A DNA stretch of 64,000 nucleotides, taken from CAVWSM01 sp963757805 (GTDB lineage Bacteria; Actinomycetota; Actinomycetes; Jiangellales; Jiangellaceae). This document shows, piece after piece, positions 1-7,717 of this stretch; position 1 is the first letter of the stretch, and each line of letters starts with the position of its first letter. The stretch spans positions 83,842 through 147,841 of the forward strand of contig CAVWSM010000001.1 of assembly GCA_963757805.1 (NCBI GenBank), written 5' to 3'. Below the pieces are notes generated by a model that saw only the letters and a program-made list of their open reading frames with translations, was not told the DNA's origin and did no database searches. Made by a program: the position numbers and the translations under genes.

Positions 1-123
1 CGGTGGGATGTCGGCCTCTACGACCACGCGGATCGCGAGATAGGTCGAGCCCCAGACGACGTAGACCAGTCCGAGGGCCGTCCAGATCGCGGTCGAACTG
101 GCCCGCATTCCTGCCGGTGTCAT
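1..123 (-). CDS. EamA/DMT-family exporter, N-terminal fragment
   Basis: Partial gene that runs off the left edge; only the first 41 codons are visible, beginning with ATG at 123. The peptide has a short polar start followed by a hydrophobic stretch containing WGSTYLAIRVVVE. This matches the first membrane helix of EamA (drug/metabolite transporter) proteins, which usually have ten helices and export small metabolites. The family assignment rests on this one helix. It is divergent from the dehydrogenase operon at 474. Confidence 0.65.
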   Translation of the reverse strand, partial: MTPAGMRASSTAIWTALGLVYVVWGSTYLAIRVVVEADIPP

Positions 124-473
124 GCGTCTCCCCACATCGTGGTGCTTACATCTAGTGCACCGGTTGCGGCGTGCCAGGCGCCACCGATTTCTCGCCAGTT
201 GAACGTCAGATGCCGCCAACCTGTGAGGCCGGACACACTGCATGGGCGTCCCCGCACTTGTCCGCGCTCACCAATGAACCGTCTGACCCTTTTGTGTCGC
301 GGCGCTGGGACCGATGTGGCCGTCAGCCGGGTAGCGTTGCCCCAACGACCGTGACCCCTGCCACGGACGGGCCGTCAGTCGGCCTCGCGCCCACCCACAG
401 CGCGTGGGTCGGATGACGGGACTGGCGACGACTGGCGGCGGCGAACCCGCGCGCCACGCACGCGAGGAGAACA
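124..473. promoter_or_regulatory. 350-bp divergent intergenic region upstream of the dehydrogenase operon
   Basis: No credible gene is seen here; short open frames in several phases lack codon bias. The region must hold the promoters for the EamA-type gene (minus) and the E1-E2 operon (plus). A small inverted repeat ACCCAC-agcgc-GTGGGT lies at about 392-408, within 80 bases of the E1 alpha start, and could be an operator, but I cannot assign a regulator. GAGGAG just upstream of ATG 474 is the ribosome binding site. Confidence 0.35.
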
Positions 474-1631
474 ATGGCTGTCGAGACGTTCCGTCCCGGG
501 GCGCCCCCGCCCACACAGGGCGCGACCACTGAGGCTCCCGAGGAGCTCATCCAGCTGCTCACCCCGGAAGGGGAGCGGGTCGAGCACCCAGACTTCCCGC
601 TGGACATCAGCGACGATGAGCTGCGCGCTCTCTACCGTGACCTCACCCTGACCCGCCGGGTTGACGCCGAGGCGGTCGCGCTGCAGCGGCAGGGCGAGCT
701 CGGCCTGTGGCCGTCGCTGCTCGGCCAGGAGGCGGCGCAGATCGGCTCCGGCCGTGCCTTGCGATCGCAGGACTATGTCTTCCCCACTTACCGCGAGCAC
801 GGTGTCGCGCTGTGTCGTGGCGTCGACCCGCTGCAGCTGCTCCAGGTGTGGCGTGGGACCAGCCAGGGTGGCTGGGACCCGCGCGAGCACAACTTCCACC
901 TCTACACGATCGTCATCGGCGCGCAGACGCTGCACGCGGCCGGCTACGCCATGGGCGTTCAGCGCGACGGCGCGGTCGGCACCGGCGATGCCGACCGCGA
1001 CACCGCGGTGATCACCTACTTCGGCGATGGCGCGACCAGCCAGGGCGACGTGCACGAGTCGATGGTCTGGGCGGCTTCCTACCACTTGCCGCTCGTGCTG
1101 TTCTGCCAGAACAACCAGTGGGCCATCTCCGAGCCGCTGGAGCGGCAGTCCCGCGTGCCGCTTTATCGGCGGGCCCTTGGCTATGGCCTGCCGGGCATGC
1201 GAGTCGACGGCAACGACGTGCTCGCCTGCCTCGCCGTCACCCGGGCCGCGCTCAACCGCGCCCGCGAGGGCAGCGGCCCCACTCTCATCGAGGCGTTCAC
1301 CTACCGCATGGGCGCGCACACGACGTCTGACGACCCGACCCGCTACCGCTCCACCGAAGAGGTGGAGCACTGGAAGCTCAAGGACCCGATCGCCCGTGTC
1401 CGCGCCTACCTTTCGCGGTCCGGCATCGCCTCATCTGAGTTCTTCGACGAGGTGGACGCCGAGGCGGAGGCGTTGGCCGTACGGCTGCGTGACGGGTGCC
1501 GCGCGCTGCCCGACCCGTCGCCGCTCTCGCCGTTCGACAAGGTCTACGTCGAGCAGGTGCCGGAGCTCGTGCGCCAGCGCGACCAGTTCGCCGCCTACTT
1601 CGCATCGTTCGAGGGAGGGCACCAGGCATGA
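474..1631 (+). CDS. pdhA: 2-oxoacid dehydrogenase E1 component, alpha subunit
   Basis: Thiamine-diphosphate-dependent E1 alpha subunit (385 aa) of a pyruvate or branched-chain 2-oxoacid dehydrogenase complex; with E1 beta it decarboxylates the 2-oxoacid and acylates the lipoyl group of E2. The cofactor motif is clear: GDGATSQGD followed by CQNNQWAIS, the GDG-x(n)-NN pattern. Length and the heterotetrameric alpha/beta arrangement fit the family. Start ATG 474 follows GAGGAG closely. The stop overlaps the E1 beta start (ATGA), so the subunits are translationally coupled. The N-terminal text (SDDELRALYRDLTLTRRVD) is common to actinobacterial proteins annotated as pyruvate or branched-chain enzymes, so substrate is not certain. 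No E3 gene is adjacent. Confidence 0.92.
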   Translation: MAVETFRPGAPPPTQGATTEAPEELIQLLTPEGERVEHPDFPLDISDDELRALYRDLTLTRRVDAEAVALQRQGELGLWPSLLGQEAAQIGSGRALRSQDYVFPTYREHGVALCRGVDPLQLLQVWRGTSQGGWDPREHNFHLYTIVIGAQTLHAAGYAMGVQRDGAVGTGDADRDTAVITYFGDGATSQGDVHESMVWAASYHLPLVLFCQNNQWAISEPLERQSRVPLYRRALGYGLPGMRVDGNDVLACLAVTRAALNRAREGSGPTLIEAFTYRMGAHTTSDDPTRYRSTEEVEHWKLKDPIARVRAYLSRSGIASSEFFDEVDAEAEALAVRLRDGCRALPDPSPLSPFDKVYVEQVPELVRQRDQFAAYFASFEGGHQA

Positions 1632-2608
1632 GCACCACGACGCTCGGCAAGGCTCTCAATCTCGGTCTGCGCAAGGCCATGGAGGACGACCCCAAGGTCC
1701 TCATCATGGGCGAGGACGTCGGCAAGCTCGGCGGCGTGTTCCGAGTCACCGACGGCCTGCAGAAGGACTTCGGCGAGGACCGCGTCATCGACACTCCGCT
1801 GGCCGAGTCCGGCATCATCGGGTCGGCGGTTGGCCTTGCACTACGCGGCTACCGGCCCGTCTGCGAGATCCAGTTCGACGGCTTCGTCTACCCGGGGTTC
1901 GACCAGATCGTGTCGCAGGTGGCCAAGCTGCACTTCCGGTCCTCCGGCGCAATTCGCATGCCGATTGTCATCCGCATCCCCTTCGGCGGCGGCATCGGTG
2001 CGGTCGAGCACCACTCGGAGTCGCCTGAGGCCTATTTCGCACACACCATGGGCCTCAAGGTCGTCTCGCCGAGCAACCCGGTCGACGCCTACTCGATGAT
2101 CCAGCAGGCCATCGCGTCGGACGACCCGATCGTGTTCCTCGAGCCCAAGCGGCGCTACTGGGACAAGGCCGAATTAGATGTCTCAGCTGCGGATACCGCT
2201 TTCCCGCTGTTCGAGTCGCGCGTCGTACGGGCCGGCGATGCGGCGACGCTCGTCGCCTACGGGCCGATGGTTCGCACCTGCCTCGACGCCGCGGGTGCTG
2301 CTGAGCAGGAGGGTCGCTCGCTCGAAGTCATCGACCTGCGCACGCTTTCGCCGCTCGACTTGGTGCCCGTTTTCGATTCCGTACGACGCACGGGGCGACT
2401 CGTCGTCGTACACGAGGCGGCACAGTCGCACGGGCTCGGCGCGGAGATCGCGGCGAGGGTGACCGAGGAGTGCTTCTACTCGCTCGAGGCGCCGGTGCTG
2501 CGTGTGACCGGCTTCGACACGCCGTACCCTGCTGCCCGCATCGAGGAGGAGTACCTCCCCGACCTCGACCGGGTGCTCGACGCCGTCGACCGCTCCCTGG
2601 CGTTCTGA
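1628..2608 (+). CDS. pdhB: 2-oxoacid dehydrogenase E1 component, beta subunit
   Basis: E1 beta subunit (326 aa), partner of the preceding alpha subunit in forming the thiamine-diphosphate active site. Typical landmarks are present: MGEDVGKLGGVFRVTDGL near the N-terminus, DTPLAESGIIGSAVGLA, the strand ICxIQFDGFVYPGFDQI region, and the C-terminal transketolase domain with FDTPYP near the end. Start ATG 1628 overlaps the upstream stop by four bases. An upstream in-frame extension exists but lies inside the E1 alpha coding sequence and has no family similarity. The E2 gene follows after 13 bases. Confidence 0.93.
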   Translation: MSTTTLGKALNLGLRKAMEDDPKVLIMGEDVGKLGGVFRVTDGLQKDFGEDRVIDTPLAESGIIGSAVGLALRGYRPVCEIQFDGFVYPGFDQIVSQVAKLHFRSSGAIRMPIVIRIPFGGGIGAVEHHSESPEAYFAHTMGLKVVSPSNPVDAYSMIQQAIASDDPIVFLEPKRRYWDKAELDVSAADTAFPLFESRVVRAGDAATLVAYGPMVRTCLDAAGAAEQEGRSLEVIDLRTLSPLDLVPVFDSVRRTGRLVVVHEAAQSHGLGAEIAARVTEECFYSLEAPVLRVTGFDTPYPAARIEEEYLPDLDRVLDAVDRSLAF

Positions 2609-2621
2609 GGGAGTGACTGGC

Positions 2622-4023
2622 ATGTCTATTCATGAGTTCCGCCTCCCTGATGTCGGCGAGGGCTTGACCGAGGCCGAGATCGTCGCCTGGCGGGTCAAGC
2701 CCGGTGACACCGTCAAGGTCAACGACGTCATCGTCGAGATCGAGACGGCCAAGTCGATCGTCGAGCTTCCCGCTCCTTTCGCCGGCGTGGTGTCGCAACT
2801 GCTGGCAGCGGAGGGCGACACCGTGCCTGTTGGCACGCCGATCATCGCGGTCGACACCGCCGGCGGTGCGCCGGCACAGGAGCAGGCGCCCAGCCGAACC
2901 GAATCAGCCGCAGCACCGGCACCGCCGACTGACGAGCCCGGGCGCGGGGCGCGAGTCGGTGCTCGTGGGCTACGGACCGCGCGCAGGAGCAGCCACTCGG
3001 CGTTCGCGCAAGCCAAGCAACGGCACCTCGCCTGCCGTGGACGTTCCCGGGGAAACGTCTCCAGCCCGAGCGCAGCCAACGTCCGAGCAACCGAGCGTCA
3101 TAGCCCACGCTTCCTCGGACGCAACGCAGGTGCAGCCGGCCGAGGCAGCGCGAGCCCTCGCCAAGCCACCCGTGCGCAAGCTCGCCAAGGACCTCGGCGT
3201 CGACCTGCACACGGTGACGCCCTCGGGTCCTGGTGGCGTCGTCACTCGCACCGATGTTGAGGCGGCGATCGCCGAGCCGGTGCGCATCGCTCCGGCGGCA
3301 ACCGGCGAGGGTTGGGGCAGTCTGCCGCGCGAGGAACGCGTGCCGATCAAGTCCGTACGCAAGGCGACCGCGGCCGCCATGGTGCGCTCGGCGTTCACTG
3401 CGCCGCATGTCACCGAGTTCCTGACCGTTGACGTGACCCGCACGATGCGACTCGTAGAGCGCCTGCGCGCATCGCGCGAGTTCAAGGACGTCAAGCTCTC
3501 GCCGCTCGCCGTGGTCGCCAAGGCGCTGTGCGTTGCTGCGCGGCGTACACCTGAGGTGACGAGTGCATGGGACGAGGACGCGCAGGAGATCGTGCTCCGT
3601 CGCTACGTCAACCTAGGCATTGCGGCAGCGACACCGCGCGGGCTCATCGTGCCAAACGTCAAGAACGCCGACCAGCTGTCCTTGCGCGACCTCGCCGTCG
3701 CGATCAACGAGCTGGCCGCCACGGCGCGCGCGGGCAAGACGCAGCCAGCCGACACGACAGGCGGCACGATCTCGATCACCAACGTGGGCGTGTTCGGTAT
3801 CGACACGGGCACGCCCATCCTCAACCCTGGTGAGGCGGCGATCCTTGCGTTCGGCGCAGTCCGCGAGCAGCCATGGGTGCACAAGGGTCAGATCAAGAAG
3901 CGATGGGTAACCACGCTCGGCCTGTCCTTCGACCACCGCTTGGTCGACGGTGAGCAGGGGTCGCGTTTCCTCGCCGACATCGGTGCGCTGCTGGAGGACC
4001 CGAGCCTCGGGCTCGTCTGGTAG
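2622..4023 (+). CDS. Dihydrolipoamide acyltransferase E2 component, frameshifted
   Basis: E2 core of the complex, transferring the acyl group from lipoate to CoA. Starting at ATG 2622, the first frame encodes a lipoyl domain (LPDVGEGLTEAEIV, lipoylation lysine in ETAKS) and a Pro/Ala linker. At about 2937-2948 the family sequence moves to the +1 frame (from PPTDEPG to GAGRESVLVGYGP). That frame encodes the peripheral subunit binding domain (VRKLAKDLGVDLHTVTPSG) and the catalytic domain, ending with SFDHRLVDGEQGS, which holds the active-site His. The total length is 3n+1, consistent with one extra base in the cccggg run. Either an assembly error or a recent mutation; both sides are fully conserved, so I favour error. 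Confidence 0.85.
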
Positions 4024-4044
4024 CCGATCCGAGCAACGCCCCGA

Positions 4045-4125
4045 CCCTCCCGCGTTGATCATGGAGAACTGCACGACCGACCTTGTCTCCCGTGGTGGTT
4101 TACGCCATGATCATCGCGGGTTGGG
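4045..4125. repeat. Inverted-repeat element upstream of the DUF559 gene
   Basis: Two arms around CCCGCGTTGATCATGG (about 4049-4064) and CCATGATCATCGCGGG (4105-4120) form an imperfect palindrome with a 40-base loop. The left arm continues as GAGAACTGCACGACC to 4078. The same TGATCATGGAG-nnn-TGCAC unit recurs in inverted orientation after the next gene (5120-5143, 20 of 24 positions equal). The pair therefore brackets the DUF559 gene like short terminal repeats. Confidence 0.6.
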
Positions 4126-4195
4126 AGTGCGTCGGAGCGTGACCTGTGGACAAGGAACGGCACCGGCTGAGCCGACCTCAGTCACGCTCGTCCGC

Positions 4196-5080
4196 ATGCC
4201 AGCGCCAACGCCCCTACCGAAGGACCTGTTGAGCAGGCCGTTCACCCGAGCCGAGGCAGCCGCGTTAGGCGTGTCGGATCGCGTGCTGGCCGGCCAACGC
4301 TTTCGACATCCGCACCGCGGCATCTACGTGCCAAGCCATCTTCAGGACACCGTCCTGCTGCGGGCGACGGCGGCCAGTCTGGCGCTTCCCAAGGCGGCCG
4401 CCTTCTCGCACACCACCGCGGCGGAGCTCCGCAGGCTGCCGGTTCCGGAGTCCTCGGCACTCCACGCTTGCGTGCCGGTCGGGGAGGTTGTTCCCGACAT
4501 CGCCGGAGTCATCGGACACGAAGGTCTCCTCGAAGAGCACGTAACGGCGCTGGGTGCACTCCGCGTCGTCACTGGCTGCCGCACCTTCCTCGACCTGGCT
4601 CCCGAACTCGGGCTCACCGACCTCGTGATTCTCGGCGACGCCGTTGCTCGCCGCGAGGGCAAGGACGCGTTGTTGGCTGTCGTGCGCGAGGGGCATCGCC
4701 GGCGCGGCGTGGTCGGCGCGCGTCGAGCCCTCGAGATGGTCGAGGAAGGCGTTGACTCGCCCATGGAGACACGTGTGCGTCTGCTCATCGTGTTCGGCGG
4801 GCTGCCGTGCCCCCGGGTCAACCGCGACGTGGTCGTCGATGGCCAGTGGCTTGCGCGACCGGACCTGAGCTACCCACAGTTCAAGATTGCGATTGAGTAC
4901 GACGGCGAAACCCATCGCCTAGACAAGAAGCAGTGGCGCGATGACATCTTCCGGAAGGAGGGTCTCGAAGACTTCGGCTGGCGATGCATGGTGCTCACTG
5001 CCGACGATGTGTTTGTCCGAGCTCGGCTCACTGAGCACAGGGTTCGCGGTGCACTTCTGGACCGCGGTTGGCGCCCATGA
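4196..5080 (+). CDS. DUF559-domain protein with N-terminal AbiEi-like winged-helix region
   Basis: 294-aa protein. Residues about 1-60 (TRAEAAALGVSDRVLAGQRF-RHPHRGIYVP) resemble the winged-helix N-terminal domain of AbiEi-like antitoxin proteins. The C-terminal 100 residues (RPDLSYPQFKIAIEYDGETH, then QWRDDIFRKEGLEDFGW) have the D...(I/E)xYDG core of the DUF559/Vsr-like restriction endonuclease fold. Family knowledge: these genes are abundant in actinobacteria, often in several copies, and their role is not established. ATG 4196 was chosen because family similarity begins right after it; an upstream in-frame extension reads through the repeat and E2 tail. Imperfect inverted copies of one repeat lie on both sides. 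Confidence 0.75.
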   Translation: MPAPTPLPKDLLSRPFTRAEAAALGVSDRVLAGQRFRHPHRGIYVPSHLQDTVLLRATAASLALPKAAAFSHTTAAELRRLPVPESSALHACVPVGEVVPDIAGVIGHEGLLEEHVTALGALRVVTGCRTFLDLAPELGLTDLVILGDAVARREGKDALLAVVREGHRRRGVVGARRALEMVEEGVDSPMETRVRLLIVFGGLPCPRVNRDVVVDGQWLARPDLSYPQFKIAIEYDGETHRLDKKQWRDDIFRKEGLEDFGWRCMVLTADDVFVRARLTEHRVRGALLDRGWRP

Positions 5081-5093
5081 CTCGCGAACCCCG

Positions 5094-5143
5094 AGTAGTG
5101 CACCACGCGACGGCGACCCCGTGGTGCACTACTCCATGATCAA
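5094..5143. repeat. Hairpin/repeat downstream of the DUF559 gene
   Basis: AGTAGTGCACCACG (5094-5107) and CGTGGTGCACTACT (5120-5133) form a perfect 14-bp stem, followed by CCATGATCAA. Read on the minus strand, 5120-5143 is an inverted copy of the repeat at 4055-4078. It lies 13 bases after the DUF559 stop and just before the end of the convergent SRPBCC gene, so it could also act as a bidirectional terminator. Confidence 0.65.
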
Positions 5144-5592
5144 AGCCAGTTGGGGTCCTCGACGAGCCGGGCGAAGCGCCGCAGGGACCAGCGCACGCCC
5201 ATCACGAAAGCTGGACGCACCAGCGGAAAGCCCAGCCGACCCACGATGCCGTACGGCAGGTCAAGCTCCTCGCGAAGCTCCAGCCGGGATCGCGAGGGCT
5301 CGAGCTCAGCGACCGTAACGATCCCCCACCCGCGCACCAAACGACCGGTGTGCTCGACCACGCAGCGTCGCGGTGGGTCCCACTCGGTGACCGTCATGGT
5401 GTCGAGGAAGCCGAACGGTCGAACCCCCGTGTACGCCGCGAGGCGCTGCCCCACGCCGGGAGCACCGATCGACAGCGTCGAGGTACCGAGCATCCACTCG
5501 CCCTGGCGCTCCCAGGCGGTGATGCCAAGAAACACCCGCTCGGCAGGGGCTGCCACGTCAACCGACGCGGACACCACCGCTCGCTTGGTCAC
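5140..5592 (-). CDS. SRPBCC-family protein (polyketide cyclase/START-like fold)
   Basis: 150-aa single-domain protein. It begins with the usual first strand and helix of the fold (VVSASVDVAAPAERVFLGITAWERQGEWM) and has the central GVGQRLAAYTG and WDPPRRCVVEHTG strands, ending in a long helix (GVRWSLRRFARLVED). These small helix-grip proteins bind hydrophobic ligands or act in polyketide-like chemistry; no specific substrate can be inferred. The start overlaps the stop of the HIT-family gene (ATGA on the minus strand), so the two form a translationally coupled pair. Confidence 0.8.
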   Translation of the reverse strand: MTKRAVVSASVDVAAPAERVFLGITAWERQGEWMLGTSTLSIGAPGVGQRLAAYTGVRPFGFLDTMTVTEWDPPRRCVVEHTGRLVRGWGIVTVAELEPSRSRLELREELDLPYGIVGRLGFPLVRPAFVMGVRWSLRRFARLVEDPNWL

Positions 5593-5999
5593 AGCACCGA
5601 CCGCAGCTTCGCCGCGTACGTCTCGGCCTCGTCCTCGGAGGCGTACCGCGTCCGCGGCCAGAAGAACCCGCGCAGGCCGTCGCCCTTGGTGCGCGGCACA
5701 ACGTGGAAGTGCAGGTGCGGCACGCTCTGGCTCACGACGTTGTTGGCGGCCACGAACGTGCCCTGGCAGCCGTACGCCTCCGGCATTGCGGCGGCTATCG
5801 AGCGGATTGCGCCCACGTACGGCATGACCAGCTCGTCCGGGAGGTCGGGCAGGGTCGCCACGTGCCGCCGCGGAATGACAAGAACATGACCCTTGAAGAC
5901 CGGCCGCGCATCGAGGAACGCGACGACCTCGACGCTCTCAAGCACGAGGGCCGCAGCATGGGATCCGGAGGCGATCTCACAGAACACGCAGTCATCCAT
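5589..5999 (-). CDS. HIT-family (histidine triad) nucleotide hydrolase
   Basis: 136-aa HIT protein. CVFCEIASG near the start carries the Cys pair common in bacterial members, FKGHVLVIPRRHV is the conserved strand before the helix, and HLHFHVVPR is the histidine-triad catalytic motif. The family hydrolyses purine nucleoside phosphoramidates or dinucleoside polyphosphates. ATG 5999 is divergent from the sugar ABC operon. It is first in a two-gene unit with the SRPBCC protein. Confidence 0.9.
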   Translation of the reverse strand: MDDCVFCEIASGSHAAALVLESVEVVAFLDARPVFKGHVLVIPRRHVATLPDLPDELVMPYVGAIRSIAAAMPEAYGCQGTFVAANNVVSQSVPHLHFHVVPRTKGDGLRGFFWPRTRYASEDEAETYAAKLRSVL

Positions 6000-6021
6000 C
6001 GAGGTCTGAGGCTACCCAGCC

Positions 6022-6037
6022 GGTAGAGCGCTCTCAC
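6022..6037. promoter_or_regulatory. Putative LacI-family operator upstream of the sugar ABC operon
   Basis: A perfect 10-bp palindrome AGAGCGCTCT lies at 6025-6034, with the central CG typical of LacI/GalR operators. In actinomycetes, GAGCGCTC-type sites control disaccharide ABC operons. It lies about 200 bases upstream of the binding-protein gene and close to the divergent HIT gene. No lacI-type gene is in the window, so the regulator would act in trans. This is inferred from motif and context only. Confidence 0.5.
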
Positions 6038-6229
6038 TGGCATTCGACTGTCCGATAAGTCCAACTTGCCCCGATCCTTGGTCGGTTGTGACAGTGAAGT
6101 TGTCGAACCGTTACCGCCAGGTGGCCTGCCGCCCTTGCTGTTCACGCCCGTTCACATTTCGATCGAGGCAGCAACCTGTGAACTAGCCGTGCCGTCCGAC
6201 CAGGCGGCTGCGGGAGGAGGCACGACCAC

Positions 6230-7627
6230 ATGGCAAGAACTGTTGTAAGACGCCGTGGAGCTGCCGTCCTCGTCGGTGCTCTCGGCCTGTCGCTCGTCCT
6301 CACCGCCTGTGGCGGAGACGACGACGACGACGACAGCACCGCGGGGGGCGGCAGCACCGCCGACGCAACCGCCGTCGACTGCACCGAGTACGAGGCGTTC
6401 GGCGACCTCGAAGGCACGCGGGTCACCGTCTACACCTCGATCGTCGCGCCTGAGGACGCGGCCTACATCAACTCGTACGCTCCCTTCGAGGAGTGCACCG
6501 GCGTCGACGTGCAGTACGAGGGCTCCAAGGAGTTCGAGGCTCAGCTGCCCGTACGCATCCAGGCCGGTAACCCGCCGGACATCGCGTTCATCCCGCAGCC
6601 GGGTCTCCTGCAGACCTTGGTGCGCGAGTTCGACGCCATTGTGCCGGTCGGCGAAGCCGCCGCGGCCAACGTCGACGAGTTCTACGACCCGGCGTGGAAG
6701 GAGTACGGCAGCGTCGACGGCACCTTCTACGCGCCGCCCAACAGCTCCAACGTCAAGTCGTTCGTTTGGTACTCGCCGGCGGCCTTCGAGGAGAACGGCT
6801 ACGAGATCCCGACCACCTGGGATGACCTCATTGCGTTGACGGAGCAGATCACCGAGGACCATGCCGAGGGCGCGACGAAGGCGTGGTGCGCGGGCATCGG
6901 ATCAGGCGATGCGACGGGCTGGCCGGCCACCGACTGGATGGAGGACATTATCCTCCGCAACAACGGGCCGGAGGTCTACGACCAGTGGTGGAAGCACGAG
7001 ATTCCGTTCAACGACCCGCAGATCGTCGATGCGCTCAACCAGGCCGGCGAGATCCTCAAGAACCCGGACTTCGTCAACGGTGGTCTCGGTGACGTAAGCA
7101 CGATCGCCACGACGACGTTCCAGGACGGCGGTCTGGGGATTCTCGACGGGTCCTGCTTCCTGCACCGTCAGGCCTCCTTCTACGCGGCCAACTTCCAGGA
7201 CGCAGGGGCAGCCAACGTTGCCGAGGACGGCGACGTCTTCGCCTTCTACCTGCCGGGCGAGAGCGAGGACGAGAAGCCGGTGCTCGTCGGTGGCGAGTTC
7301 ACCGCTGCCTTCCGCTCGGCTCCTGAGGTGGAGGCCTTCCAGGCCTACCTCACCTCGCCTGCGTGGGCCAACCTGCGGGCGCAGGAGGGCTTCGGCTTCC
7401 TGTCGGCCAACAGCGGGCTCGACGTTGCCAACGTCGAGAGCGAGATCTCCAAGCAGTCCGTGGAGATTCTCCAGGACCCCAACTCGATCCAGCGGTTCGA
7501 CGGCTCCGACCTCATGCCGGGCGCCGTCGGTGCCGGTAGCTTCTGGCAGGGCATGACGGACTGGATTACGGGTTCGGACAGCGAGGAGGTCTTGACCTTC
7601 ATCGAGGAGTCTTGGCCAGCATCCTGA
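6230..7627 (+). CDS. Sugar ABC transporter substrate-binding lipoprotein (alpha-glucoside AglE-like)
   Basis: 465-aa extracellular solute-binding protein. The N-terminus is a lipoprotein signal (twin-arginine-like basic start, hydrophobic core, then LVLTACGG) with lipidated Cys at about residue 27, followed by an acidic run of six Asp and a Gly/Ser linker. The mature part has family-1 solute-binding features such as GNPPDIAFIPQPGLLQ. The sequence resembles actinobacterial alpha-glucoside (AglE-type) binding proteins; the sugar itself is inferred. ATG 6230 was chosen for the signal peptide. Two permease genes follow after a strong hairpin, and no ATPase gene is nearby. Confidence 0.88.
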   Translation: MARTVVRRRGAAVLVGALGLSLVLTACGGDDDDDDSTAGGGSTADATAVDCTEYEAFGDLEGTRVTVYTSIVAPEDAAYINSYAPFEECTGVDVQYEGSKEFEAQLPVRIQAGNPPDIAFIPQPGLLQTLVREFDAIVPVGEAAAANVDEFYDPAWKEYGSVDGTFYAPPNSSNVKSFVWYSPAAFEENGYEIPTTWDDLIALTEQITEDHAEGATKAWCAGIGSGDATGWPATDWMEDIILRNNGPEVYDQWWKHEIPFNDPQIVDALNQAGEILKNPDFVNGGLGDVSTIATTTFQDGGLGILDGSCFLHRQASFYAANFQDAGAANVAEDGDVFAFYLPGESEDEKPVLVGGEFTAAFRSAPEVEAFQAYLTSPAWANLRAQEGFGFLSANSGLDVANVESEISKQSVEILQDPNSIQRFDGSDLMPGAVGAGSFWQGMTDWITGSDSEEVLTFIEESWPAS

Positions 7628-7642
7628 TCGTGTGAGAAAGTG

Positions 7643-7686
7643 AGCGACGGTGCCGAGTGACCCTCGGGTCATTCGGCACCGTCGCT
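7643..7686 (+). terminator. 21-bp stem hairpin between binding-protein and permease genes
   Basis: AGCGACGGTGCCGAGTGACCC (7643-7663) pairs with 7666-7686 across a two-base loop, with one mismatch. There is no U-tract on the plus strand. Within an operon such hairpins stabilise the upstream mRNA end or partly terminate transcription, giving excess binding protein over permeases, as known for other sugar ABC operons. Confidence 0.75.
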
Positions 7687-7717
7687 CCCGGAGGTCATCA
7701 AAGGGGAGGTGGGGCAG

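Noticed and set aside
2930..2955. Programmed ribosomal frameshifting in E2
   Set aside because: No slippery heptamer or downstream pseudoknot was seen, E2 is not known to use recoding, and similar one-base breaks occur in many unrelated genes here.
4045..5143. Insertion sequence around the DUF559 gene
   Set aside because: No transposase fold and no clear target-site duplication are visible; the flanking repeats are short and imperfect. It is reported as a repeat-bracketed cassette instead.
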